This document shows positions 26,175 through 34,697 of a stretch of DNA of 64,000 bases, piece after piece. The notes beneath the pieces were generated by a model. The model worked only from the letters and a program-made list of their open reading frames with translations, did not search any database and was not told the DNA's origin. How positions within the stretch are numbered: position 1 is the stretch's first letter; each line of letters opens with the position of its first letter. Location: NCBI GenBank assembly GCA_018818065.1, contig JAHISV010000005.1, positions 292,527 to 356,526 of the forward strand, written 5' to 3'. The translations under genes were made by a program, and so were the position numbers. This DNA is from Bacteroidota bacterium (lineage in GTDB: Bacteria > Bacteroidota > Ignavibacteria > Ignavibacteriales > Melioribacteraceae).

Positions 26175-27287
26175 TTAATTCAAGGTTTCTGGATTGGCTG
26201 GGATTATCGCTGTAAAATCAGAATGTTCTGAGAGCACTTCATCGTTTTCTTCAAGTCCTTTTACATATATGTTATTGCCTAGTGATTTAACAATCTCAAC
26301 TTTACAAGGGGAAGCCGAGTTGTCCTTTAGCACATATACTTCGTCTTCCTGATTAACCGCGCTTCTAGGAACTATTGAAACATTCTTCAGCTCACCACTT
26401 TCAACTTTCGCTGTAACATACATCCCATCTTTCAAGCTCATGTCATTGGAACGAATAAATACTTTTATCATCTGAGTTGCCCGATCAATTGCGGCATTTA
26501 TACGATTAATTTTGCCGGCGAAATTTTGATCACTGTTTTGTGATTCCAGAGTTACATTCTGTCCCGCCCGCAAATACTTTGCATCATTCTCATTTACCGC
26601 TACTTCAATTTCGTATATGGCTGTTCCAATAAACTCGCCTAATTTTTGCCCGCCTCTTACCAGAGTACCAGGATTGATATTTGACTCTGTAACAATACCA
26701 TTAAATGGAGCCTCGATAGTATATTTGTCATATGTGGCTTCCATGCTCTTAATAGTGTAGTAAAGATTGTATATGTTTTTTGCCGCAAGATAATTGCGTT
26801 CTTTTGAATTTGATGTCTCAGGCAGTGGTTTAATCTCAGAATCAAAACTGAAACTGTTCAAGTAGTTTTCCCACTTTTGAGCTGATTGTGGAAAATCGAA
26901 GGAGATATCCGGCAGGAGAAGTGTTATCTGATTTAGAAGATTACTCTTTTGCGCATATAGATTATTCTTGTATACTTCGTCATCAATGTGAACAAGTTGT
27001 TCCCCTTTTTTGAAATAATTGCCTGCCTTAAACTTTTCAGAATTTTGCGTAAGTAAACCACTTACTTCCGCAAAGACTTCAATTTTGTTTAAGGCGTTAA
27101 CACGACCGGTTGTTTCTACTACATTCGATAAATCAGTTTTTGAGGTTTTCACCGTTTTGAAATTGTTTTTGCTCTTTGTAATCGGCTCGCCCGGCTTTAG
27201 ACCTGGTTGACTGCTAAATATCACGCTGATAATTACTCCGAATAGAAGAATTCCCACAGCAACTAAAAAGCTTTTTGACTTACTCAT
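26175..27287 (-). CDS. RND efflux periplasmic adaptor (membrane fusion protein)
   Basis: 370 residues. An N-terminal membrane anchor (FLVAVGILLFGVIISVIF) precedes the lipoyl half-motif with TTGRVNALNKIEVFAEVSG. A helical hairpin about residues 110-180 is followed by the second lipoyl half (YTIEAPFNGIVTESNINPGTLV), a beta-barrel (YEIEVAVNENDAKYLRAGQ) and the membrane-proximal domain (VPRSAVNQEDEVYVL). This is the HlyD/AcrA order. It is the first gene of the adaptor-pump-channel operon and is preceded by a direct-repeat regulator box 77-95 nt upstream. Confidence 0.93.
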   Translation of the reverse strand: MSKSKSFLVAVGILLFGVIISVIFSSQPGLKPGEPITKSKNNFKTVKTSKTDLSNVVETTGRVNALNKIEVFAEVSGLLTQNSEKFKAGNYFKKGEQLVHIDDEVYKNNLYAQKSNLLNQITLLLPDISFDFPQSAQKWENYLNSFSFDSEIKPLPETSNSKERNYLAAKNIYNLYYTIKSMEATYDKYTIEAPFNGIVTESNINPGTLVRGGQKLGEFIGTAIYEIEVAVNENDAKYLRAGQNVTLESQNSDQNFAGKINRINAAIDRATQMIKVFIRSNDMSLKDGMYVTAKVESGELKNVSIVPRSAVNQEDEVYVLKDNSASPCKVEIVKSLGNNIYVKGLEENDEVLSEHSDFTAIIPANPETLN

Positions 27288-27364
27288 CTGGTTTCCTTTT
27301 TTCTTAAAATGACTTTTTCATTGGTGCTAAACTAAATATTTGATGTAAATGTTCTGTTTCTGGT

Positions 27365-27383
27365 TTGTAACAAATTGTAACAA
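27365..27383 (-). promoter_or_regulatory. Direct-repeat box upstream of the efflux operon
   Basis: On the minus (transcribed) sense TGTTACA occurs twice with start-to-start spacing of 10 bp (TGTTACAATTTGTTACAA). An 18-nt version differing at one base precedes the response-regulator gene at 29573-29590. Two hexamers one helical turn apart are how OmpR/PhoB-family regulators bind, so this is probably the response regulator's site. Confidence 0.7.
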
Positions 27384-27471
27384 GAGCTGTATCTAGTACA
27401 AAGTATCAAGTAGTTAGATGTAAAAGAAAAGCAAAGGATTTAGATAAAGAATAGAAAAGTGGTGATTGTAG

Positions 27472-27492
27472 CGGACGCATTTACTGTGTCCG
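27472..27492. terminator. Hairpin downstream of the histidine kinase gene
   Basis: CGGACGCA and TGTGTCCG form an 8-bp stem (one G-U) around TTTAC, 25 nt past the kinase stop codon. No U-tract. It could be a terminator or a dispersed palindromic repeat. Confidence 0.4.
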
Positions 27493-27516
27493 ATTTGGAT
27501 TATAGGGAAGCCTTTT

Positions 27517-28821
27517 CTATATAGGAAAACTAATTATTATTTTTGTCCCAGCATTTAACTCACTTGTAACTTTAATGTTTCCACCATGGGCTTCAACTAT
27601 TTTTTGCGATAAATGCATGCCGAGTCCGTATCCTCCGGTTTCTTTTGACCGGGATTTATCAACTCGGTAAAATGGCTCGAATATGTGTCCCAATTCCTCC
27701 TGTGGAATTCCTTCGCCAAAATCCTGAATTGAGATTTCAACTCTTTTAGTATCACCTTTTAGGTTAACTTCAACAGGGTGAGCCTGATCTGAAGAATATT
27801 TTATAGCATTATCAATAATATTTCTAAACAGTGTTTTGAGGCGCTCACCATCACCATTCATTGAATAACTACTTTCTGAGTTGATTACTACGCCAGGTTC
27901 CCTGTTCGCAAAACCAATGGCTAACTCTTCAAGCAATTCATTAATTAATAGAGGTTCCTTTTTTAATCCACCATGTTTGCTGCTTAGTCTTTCTGTCTCA
28001 AGCAATTCGCTTATCATCGTTTCTATTTCTCTGATGTCATCCTGAATAATTTCTTTCGATTTTGAATCATCCATAAATTCAAGTGCGAGTTTTACTCTGG
28101 TTATAGGTGTGCGTAATTCATGACTTACATCAAGCAATAATTGATCACGGGATTTAATCATTTCACGAACTTCACGATTCATCGTGTTGAATGAATTAAT
28201 GAGTTTGCCAAGTTCATCTGTTCTGTTGGTTTTTATTTCGTTATCAAAATCACCTTTACTCACTTTGTCTACGCCCTCTCTCAGCAGAAGAACAGGTGTT
28301 AGTATCCTGCGAACAATTCTGTACATAAAATATAGGATGATAGTAAACCAGCTAAGAGCGATAATAACAAATAAGTGGTCATAAAATTTAAAATCATACC
28401 CATCCTGTTGAAGAGATATCAAATAAGTTGTGTTCCCTCTTTCAGTTATCATATGAAGGCCCCCATCAAATCCAACATGGCTTTTAAAGCGAGCATGAAA
28501 ATCTTTTAATTCAAGTTCGTCAAATCCAGGTGTGGATTCGCTATTAGCCCATTCAAATTGATCATTTTTAATTTTGATATTAATCTCAAATTCATCAGCA
28601 TATTTTTTTGCAAGAGTTGTGTCAGGGGGAGTCCCGAGTTTATCAATTATCAAACTTCCATAATTATAAGCAGTGTTTTGAATGCTTTTTGCATGAAAAT
28701 TCTCAAAGAAAAAATCTTTGAGGTGCCACATTGAAACGGCAAAAAACAAATGTCCGCAAATAAAGACTAATAGTATCTTAACAAATAGAGATGATTCATG
28801 TAGTTTTTTTAAAATCTTCAT
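27517..28821 (-). CDS. Membrane sensor histidine kinase paired with the RND pump
   Basis: 434 residues: TM1 (VKILLVFICGHLFFAV), a periplasmic sensor of about 110 residues, TM2 (LFVIIALSWFTIILYFMY) and a HAMP domain. A HisKA domain follows with the phospho-accepting His in LDVSHELRTP, then an HATPase domain with N box DNAIKYS, G1 box DFGEGIP and G2 box GGYGLGMHLS. This is the CpxA/EnvZ-like class. It follows the regulator with no spacer, and a GGAGATGAG ribosome-binding site overlaps the regulator's end. Likely it senses envelope stress or pump substrates. Confidence 0.93.
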   Translation of the reverse strand: MKILKKLHESSLFVKILLVFICGHLFFAVSMWHLKDFFFENFHAKSIQNTAYNYGSLIIDKLGTPPDTTLAKKYADEFEINIKIKNDQFEWANSESTPGFDELELKDFHARFKSHVGFDGGLHMITERGNTTYLISLQQDGYDFKFYDHLFVIIALSWFTIILYFMYRIVRRILTPVLLLREGVDKVSKGDFDNEIKTNRTDELGKLINSFNTMNREVREMIKSRDQLLLDVSHELRTPITRVKLALEFMDDSKSKEIIQDDIREIETMISELLETERLSSKHGGLKKEPLLINELLEELAIGFANREPGVVINSESSYSMNGDGERLKTLFRNIIDNAIKYSSDQAHPVEVNLKGDTKRVEISIQDFGEGIPQEELGHIFEPFYRVDKSRSKETGGYGLGMHLSQKIVEAHGGNIKVTSELNAGTKIIISFPI

Positions 28822-29514
28822 TTACTCATCTCCAATAAATTTATATCCGGAACCCCAGATAGTCTTGATAAATCTAGGGTTCTTTGGATCATCTTTAAGT
28901 TTCTGGCGAAGCCGGCTTATCAGCACATCAATTGATCTATTAAAAACGTCCCACTCAATTCCTTTCAGATTTTCCAGTATATTGTCTCTGTTTAAAACTT
29001 TTCCGGATTTTTTAATAAAGAGACTCAATATTTCAAATTCCGCGGTTGTAAGATCCAGATCAACTCCGTTCAACTCGGCTGTCTGTCGTTGAAAGTCGAC
29101 CACAAGCTCACCAAACTCAACTTTCTCTTTTGTCACGGGAGCCGTACTGCGTCGCAAAATGGTTTGTATTCTTGCTACAAGTTCTCTTGGTTCAAAAGGT
29201 TTGGGCAGGTAATCGTCAGCGCCCAATTCTAATCCAACAATTCTGTCGGTTACCTCACCGCGGGCGGTTAGCATTATAACCGGAACGGAGGATTCCTTCC
29301 TGATTTCTTTACAAACCTCAAAACCATCTTTTCCAGGCATCATTACGTCCAGTATTACAAGGTCAGGGCTTTCTTTCGCAACCAAATCTAATCCATTTTC
29401 CGGATTAGTTGAGGTGATTACCTTATAATCGAACTTGCTTAAATAGTCTTGGAGCAATCCGCAAAGTTTTTTGTCGTCATCTATAACCAATATTTTTTTG
29501 TTAGAAGCCATCAC
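28822..29514 (-). CDS. OmpR/PhoB-family response regulator
   Basis: 230 residues. The receiver domain has the acidic pair (VIDDDKK), the phospho-acceptor Asp in DLVILDVMMPGKDG, Thr in IMLTARG and Lys in YLPKPFEPREL. The C-terminal winged helix (LDLTTAEFEILSLFIKKSG; VLISRLRQKL; IKTIWGSGYKF) is of Trans_reg_C type. The start is GTG 29514 or the adjacent ATG 29511; GGAA lies just upstream. A TGTTACA direct repeat 58-75 nt upstream matches the one before the efflux operon, suggesting autoregulation plus pump control. Confidence 0.95.
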   Translation of the reverse strand: MMASNKKILVIDDDKKLCGLLQDYLSKFDYKVITSTNPENGLDLVAKESPDLVILDVMMPGKDGFEVCKEIRKESSVPVIMLTARGEVTDRIVGLELGADDYLPKPFEPRELVARIQTILRRSTAPVTKEKVEFGELVVDFQRQTAELNGVDLDLTTAEFEILSLFIKKSGKVLNRDNILENLKGIEWDVFNRSIDVLISRLRQKLKDDPKNPRFIKTIWGSGYKFIGDE

Positions 29515-29572
29515 ATAATTCCATTTTCATATTGCTAAGTTAACGGATAAATATAAATCAATTATCTCTCAA

Positions 29573-29590
29573 TTGTAACAAAGTGTAACA
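29573..29590 (-). promoter_or_regulatory. Direct-repeat box upstream of the response regulator
   Basis: Transcribed-sense TGTTACACTTTGTTACAA: two TGTTACA repeats 10 bp apart, 17 of 18 bases identical to the box before the efflux adaptor gene. Likely autoregulatory site of the OmpR-type regulator. Confidence 0.7.
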
Positions 29591-29777
29591 GGGGGAGCGA
29601 TTCAGAAAGAATAATTAAAAATCAATAATTAATAATGAATATAATAAGAAGGAAAATATTGCTATAAGGATACGCCAAATTGTTGAAATAATATACCTGG
29701 GCATATCATTGAACCTGCCAGCCGGAAATTTGGTTTTATATGAAAACTGATATACATTTTACAATTTGGAGAGTTTT

Positions 29778-30551
29778 ATGAAAGTAATTACAATTGTATT
29801 CCTGGCAATGTTAAGTCTTAATTTCATTACAGTCGCAGAGGACCATAAATCTGGAGATAAACCATCACCAGATAAAGCACTTCAGATGCTAAAAGATGGT
29901 AACACAAGATTTTATAGCGGCGAACTAACGCACCCTCATTTGGATAATGCTCGACTAATACAGGCAGGCAGTGAAAATCAAGGTGATTACGCCTACGCAA
30001 CAGTAATTACATGTTCCGATTCCCGTGTTCCGGTTGAGTCGATTTTTGACGCGGGAGTAATGGATGTGTTTGTTATACGTGTTGCAGGCAATGTTTGCGA
30101 TACTGATGAGATTGGTTCCATTGAGTATGGTTTAGCACATGTTAATACTCCAGTGCTTGTTGTACTTGGACACACTCAATGCGGCGCTGTTACTGCAGTT
30201 ACCAATGCGGTTGAAGGGCATGGACATGCCTTGGAAAGAAACATTCCACCATTGGTAGATAACATTATTCCCGCTGTAAAAAGAGCGAAGGAAATACATT
30301 CTAATAAACACGGCTCCGAAGTTATTCCCTTTGCAATCGAAGAAAATGTATGGCAGGGAATTAATGATTTATTTAGGGAAAGTCCGGCAACAAGAAATCT
30401 TGTAAATGAAGGCAAAGCAAAAGTAGTTGGCGCCATTTATAATGTTGGCACTGGCAAGGTTGATTGGTTACCAGAAAGCAAGGTGGCAGAAATTCTCAAA
30501 AAAGTTGAGGCAGACCCGGAACGTGCCATGAATGTAATGGCAGAAGAATAA
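29778..30551 (+). CDS. Beta-class carbonic anhydrase with export signal
   Basis: 257 residues from ATG 29778, with GGAGAG upstream; a longer TTG frame is not preferred. A signal peptide (MKVITIVFLAMLSLNFITVAE) indicates periplasmic location. The zinc site is complete: Cys in VITCSDSRVPVE with the Asp-Arg dyad, then His and Cys in LGHTQCGAV. The VFVIRVAGN strand is typical of beta-CAs. It hydrates CO2 to bicarbonate. The highly acidic C-terminus (VEADPERAMNVMAEE) is unusual. It is divergent from the two-component operon and monocistronic, ending in hairpins. Confidence 0.93.
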   Translation: MKVITIVFLAMLSLNFITVAEDHKSGDKPSPDKALQMLKDGNTRFYSGELTHPHLDNARLIQAGSENQGDYAYATVITCSDSRVPVESIFDAGVMDVFVIRVAGNVCDTDEIGSIEYGLAHVNTPVLVVLGHTQCGAVTAVTNAVEGHGHALERNIPPLVDNIIPAVKRAKEIHSNKHGSEVIPFAIEENVWQGINDLFRESPATRNLVNEGKAKVVGAIYNVGTGKVDWLPESKVAEILKKVEADPERAMNVMAEE

Positions 30552-30576
30552 ATAGCAAAACAAATAGTTTCAATTC

Positions 30577-30634
30577 CATCTTCCACGTGAAGATGAGTTC
30601 AAAAATCCCGGTCCGCTTTTTCGTATCGGGATTT
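30577..30634 (+). terminator. Two hairpins after the carbonic anhydrase gene
   Basis: CATCTTC-CACGT-GAAGATG (30577-30595) is followed by AAATCCCG...CGGGATTT (30603-30634, 8-bp arms). The second is the better terminator candidate; its U-tract is short. Confidence 0.6.
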
Positions 30635-30816
30635 GCTTAAATATCATTAAATACAAAATTACTTTATAGCTGCTTGCTGCGCAATTGTCAATTGCTGATT
30701 TTTAAATTCAAAATCCAACATTAAAAATTCAATATTGATCTACTAAAATTGCTCTTAGAGCTCTATTTGAGTAAATTTCACCCTTATTTTTTTATTAATT
30801 ATCCTAAAAGAAGACC

Positions 30817-33276
30817 ATGAAATATCCATTCAAAGAAATTGAAGAGAAGTGGCGGAAACGCTGGGAAGATAACAAGACTTACAAAACTGATCTGACTGAA
30901 AAAGAAAAGGCGATTTATACCCTCGTTATGTTCATTTATCCCTCAGGTTCTAAGCTCCATTGTGGTCACTGGTACAATTACGGGCCTACCGATTCATGGG
31001 CACGATTAAAGAAATTACAGGGCTACAACGTATTTGAGCCGATGGGTTATGACGCTTTTGGTCTTCCGGCGGAAAACTACGCGATTAAAACAGGTGTTCA
31101 TCCTCAGGATAGCACTTTCGAAAATATAAAGGATATCAGAGCTCAGCTAAAAAAAATGGGCTGTATGTACGATTGGGATGCCGAGTTAATGACCTGCGTT
31201 CCTGAATATTATAAATGGAACCAATGGTTATTCCTTCAGATGTACAAGAAGGGGTTAGCATACAGGAAAAAAGCTCCGGTCAACTGGTGTCCGGACTGCC
31301 AGACTGTACTCGCAAACGAACAGGTTCATGGAGAAGGGGAATGTGAACGTTGCGGAACTATGGTTGAGCAGAAAAACCTGACTCAATGGTTCTTAAAAAT
31401 TACTGATTATGCTGATGAGCTTTTGGATGGATTGAAAACAATCGACTGGCCCGAAAAAACCAAGGTTATGCAGGAGCATTGGATTGGTAAGAGTTACGGA
31501 GCTGAAGTGAAATTTAAGCTTGATGGGCGTGAAGATGAATTGACAGTTTTTACTACCCGTCCTGATACGTTATTTGGCGCCACTTACATGGTATTATCGC
31601 CGGAACATCCATTGGTTGAAGAAATAACTATAAAAGAAAACCTTACAGCTGTGCAGGAATATAAAGAGAAAGTTAAATCACTTAGTGAGATTGACAGATC
31701 TTCAACAAGCAAAGAGAAAACTGGCGTAAACACGGGTGCCTTTGCAATTAATCCGGCAACAGGCAAAAAGATTCCTGTCTGGATTGCTGATTACGTATTG
31801 ATGACATACGGAACAGGCGCAATTATGGCGGTTCCCGGGCAGGATGAACGCGACTGGGCTTTTGCTGAGCAGTTTGATCTTCCAATTATTCGTACTGTTC
31901 AGGTTCCCGAAGGTTGGGAAGGAAAAGCTTACACAGAAGATGGGCCGGCTATCAATAGTGAATTTCTTAACGGACTTCGTGTTCAGGATGCAAAAAAGAA
32001 AATGAGTGACTGGCTTGTTGAAAAAGGACTTGGTGAAAGCAAAGTTAATTTCAGGTTGCGTGACTGGTTAATATCCCGTCAGCGCTACTGGGGAACTCCT
32101 ATTCCTATTTTGTATTGTGAAAAGTGCGGCGAAACTCCTGTGCCTGAAGATCAACTTCCTGTCGAACTTCCTTACAAAGTTGAGTTCAAACATGATGGCG
32201 GTTCACCGTTGGCAAGTAATGAAGGCTTTGTGAATACAACATGCCCGACATGCGGCGGCCCGGCCAAGCGTGATGTTGATACAATGGATACTTTCGTGGA
32301 TTCTTCCTGGTACTATTTACGTTATCTTAATCCAAAATTCATTGAAGGTGCTTTTGATACTGAACTTGGAAAAAGATGGACTCCAATAGATATGTATGTA
32401 GGTGGAGCTGAACATGCTACTATGCATCTTCTTTATGCACGTTTCGTGCACAAGTTCTTGCGTGATCAGGGCTTGGTTGATTGTGATGAGCCGTTCAAGA
32501 GGTTGATTCATCAGGGCACAATTACAAATGCCGGTGCCAAGATGTCAAAATCCAAGGGCAATGTTGTTAACCCTGATGGTTTTATTGAAGAGTACGGCTC
32601 GGATGTTTTCAGAATGTATCTTATGTTTATGGGACCTTACGAGTTGGGTGGTGACTGGAGTGATAAAGGTATTGTAGGCGTAGACAGATTTGTTCAGCGT
32701 GCCTACGCTATCGTGAAAGATAATAAAAACGTTATGAAACATGGGCGTCTCAAGGAAAAATTTGAGGTTGCTGAATTATCAGACGAAGAAAAATCTGTTT
32801 ACAGAAAAGTAAATCAAACTGTTGAAAAGGTTAGTTACGAAGTTGAGCATTTTCATTTTAACACAGCCGTTGCTGCCTTGATGGAATTACAAAATGAATT
32901 AGCCAAAAACCTTGAAGAATGCAGCAAAGAAATGAAAGCATATACTCTTGCACGGTTTGTTACTTTACTGGCTCCGTTGGCGCCGCACATGGGTGAAGAG
33001 TGCTGGCAGATTTTGGGTAATGAAAAAGGATTGTATGATAATCCTGTTTGGTTTGAGGTTGACGCTGAGGGGTTAGTCGTAGATAGCGTAACCGTTGTTG
33101 TGCAGGTGAATGGAAAAGTAAGAGCTAAACTTGATTTACCTGTTGATAAAGAACAGGCAGAGGTGAAAGGATTAGTCTTTGCAAATGATAATGTAATAGC
33201 TCATACAGAAAGTAAAGAGATAATTAAAGAAATATATATCAAGAACAAAATTTATAATATTGTTGTAAAAGGCTAG
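30817..33276 (+). CDS. leuS: Leucyl-tRNA synthetase
   Basis: 819 residues, class Ia synthetase. The HIGH-equivalent is LHCGHW within a YPSGSKLHCGHWYNYGPTD segment, slightly unusual against the common HVGHP. Zn-ribbon-like CPDC...CERC, the CP1 editing domain with FTTRPDTLFGATYM and TGAIMAVPGQDERDW, DTFVDSSWYYLRY and the KMSKS loop KMSKSKGN are all present. It charges tRNA-Leu. Start ATG 30817; no T-box-like leader is seen. A 34-bp palindrome separates it from serS. Confidence 0.98.
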   Translation: MKYPFKEIEEKWRKRWEDNKTYKTDLTEKEKAIYTLVMFIYPSGSKLHCGHWYNYGPTDSWARLKKLQGYNVFEPMGYDAFGLPAENYAIKTGVHPQDSTFENIKDIRAQLKKMGCMYDWDAELMTCVPEYYKWNQWLFLQMYKKGLAYRKKAPVNWCPDCQTVLANEQVHGEGECERCGTMVEQKNLTQWFLKITDYADELLDGLKTIDWPEKTKVMQEHWIGKSYGAEVKFKLDGREDELTVFTTRPDTLFGATYMVLSPEHPLVEEITIKENLTAVQEYKEKVKSLSEIDRSSTSKEKTGVNTGAFAINPATGKKIPVWIADYVLMTYGTGAIMAVPGQDERDWAFAEQFDLPIIRTVQVPEGWEGKAYTEDGPAINSEFLNGLRVQDAKKKMSDWLVEKGLGESKVNFRLRDWLISRQRYWGTPIPILYCEKCGETPVPEDQLPVELPYKVEFKHDGGSPLASNEGFVNTTCPTCGGPAKRDVDTMDTFVDSSWYYLRYLNPKFIEGAFDTELGKRWTPIDMYVGGAEHATMHLLYARFVHKFLRDQGLVDCDEPFKRLIHQGTITNAGAKMSKSKGNVVNPDGFIEEYGSDVFRMYLMFMGPYELGGDWSDKGIVGVDRFVQRAYAIVKDNKNVMKHGRLKEKFEVAELSDEEKSVYRKVNQTVEKVSYEVEHFHFNTAVAALMELQNELAKNLEECSKEMKAYTLARFVTLLAPLAPHMGEECWQILGNEKGLYDNPVWFEVDAEGLVVDSVTVVVQVNGKVRAKLDLPVDKEQAEVKGLVFANDNVIAHTESKEIIKEIYIKNKIYNIVVKG

Positions 33277-33282
33277 TTTGAT

Positions 33283-33316
33283 TCCATAACCCCGGGATTA
33301 ATCCCGGGGTTATGGA
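33283..33316. terminator. Perfect 34-bp palindrome between leuS and serS
   Basis: Arms containing CCATAACCCCGGGAT and its exact complement meet at a TTAA centre. The hairpin would be very stable. There is no U-tract and serS starts 26 nt later, so it could weaken read-through or act as an mRNA-end stabiliser rather than a classical terminator. Confidence 0.7.
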
Positions 33317-33341
33317 TGAATAAATTGAAATTGGAGATAAA

Positions 33342-34619
33342 ATGTTAGACCTAAAATTTATACGTGAGAATGCTGATCTGGTTAAACAGGGTGTTGAAAA
33401 TAAAAACGAGAAAAGTACTGTAGATCAGGTTCTTGCTCTTGATCTTGAAAGAAGAGAACTGATCACAAAGACCGAAGAGTTGAAAGCAAAGAAGAACCAA
33501 GTGTCAGCACAAATTCCACAACTCAAAAAAGCAGGTCAGGATACATCCGAAATCTTTGAGCAAATGAGACAAGTAAGTGTTGAGATTAGCGAATTGGACG
33601 GAAAACTGCGTGAAGTAGAAGAGAAGCTTAATGCATTGCTGGATTGGATTCCAAATCTACCTCACGAATCTGTTCCGGTTGGTAAATCCGCTAATGACAA
33701 TGTTGTGGCCCGCGAGTGGTTCCCGGAAGGTTTTTCTCTTAAAAATGAAGAACCCGTTTTGGATCATCTAGAACTAGGCAAAAAATTAGGCATACTTGAT
33801 TTTGAACGCGGCGCAAAAATCAGCGGCAGTGGTTTTCCTGTTTATTTAGGTAAGGGCGCAACGTTAGAACGTGCCTTGATTAGCTACATGCTGGATCTTC
33901 ACATAAATGACCATGGCTACACCGAAATTATGCCGCCAATACTTGTTAATCGTGATTCAATGTATGGAACAGCTCAGCTTCCCAAGCTTGAAGAGGATAT
34001 GTACCACTGCGAGAAAGATGATCTTTTTATCATTCCCACCGCCGAGGTTCCAATCACCAATATGCATCGTGATGAAATTTTGAACGAAAAAGATCTGCCT
34101 ATCAGATACGTTGGATACACTCCTTGCTTCAGAAGAGAAGCGGGCTCATATGGTAAGGATTCCAAAGGCTTTTTGAGAACTCACCAGTTTAATAAAGTTG
34201 AGATGGTAAAAATTGTTAAGCCGGAAGGGTCTTTTGATGAGTTGGAAGGTTTAGTGAATGACGCTGAAGATATTCTTAAGGCATTAAAAATCCCCTACAG
34301 AATTTTAACCTTATGCACGGGCGATTTAAGTTTTGCAGCGTCTAAGTGTTACGACATTGAGACCTGGAGTCCTGCTGAAGACAAGTGGCTCGAGGCTTCT
34401 TCCTGCAGCAATTTTGTTGATTTTCAGGCCAGAAGAGCTAATATTAAGTACAGAAGTACGGAAAACAACAAGGTGCAGTTTTGTCATACTTTAAACGGAT
34501 CGGGTCTTGCGACCAGTCGTTTGATGGTTTCAATTCTGGAAAATTACCAAACCCCCGAAGGTAAGTTGATTGTACCAAAAGTTCTTCAAAAATACACAGG
34601 TTTTGAAGTAATCGGTTAA
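33342..34619 (+). CDS. serS: Seryl-tRNA synthetase
   Basis: 425 residues, class II synthetase. Starts MLDLKFIRENADLVKQG, followed by the long antiparallel coiled-coil arm (about 30-100) that reads the tRNA-Ser variable arm. Motif 2 (YTPCFRREAGSYGKDSKGFLRTHQF) and motif 3 (NGSGLATSRLMVSILENYQ) are intact, as is TAEVPITN. It charges tRNA-Ser and tRNA-Sec. ATG start preceded by GGAGA. It follows leuS in the same orientation. Confidence 0.98.
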   Translation: MLDLKFIRENADLVKQGVENKNEKSTVDQVLALDLERRELITKTEELKAKKNQVSAQIPQLKKAGQDTSEIFEQMRQVSVEISELDGKLREVEEKLNALLDWIPNLPHESVPVGKSANDNVVAREWFPEGFSLKNEEPVLDHLELGKKLGILDFERGAKISGSGFPVYLGKGATLERALISYMLDLHINDHGYTEIMPPILVNRDSMYGTAQLPKLEEDMYHCEKDDLFIIPTAEVPITNMHRDEILNEKDLPIRYVGYTPCFRREAGSYGKDSKGFLRTHQFNKVEMVKIVKPEGSFDELEGLVNDAEDILKALKIPYRILTLCTGDLSFAASKCYDIETWSPAEDKWLEASSCSNFVDFQARRANIKYRSTENNKVQFCHTLNGSGLATSRLMVSILENYQTPEGKLIVPKVLQKYTGFEVIG

Positions 34620-34697
34620 TTATCTTCGAAAGGTTTTGAACTTAAGGAGTGTTGAAGTGTTTATATCTCAACACTCTCAAAAGTTCTTAAAAGACAA

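Noticed and set aside
30641..30816. T-box or other amino-acid leader before leuS
   Set aside because: No T-box specifier loop, conserved T-box sequence or leader peptide rich in Leu codons could be recognised.
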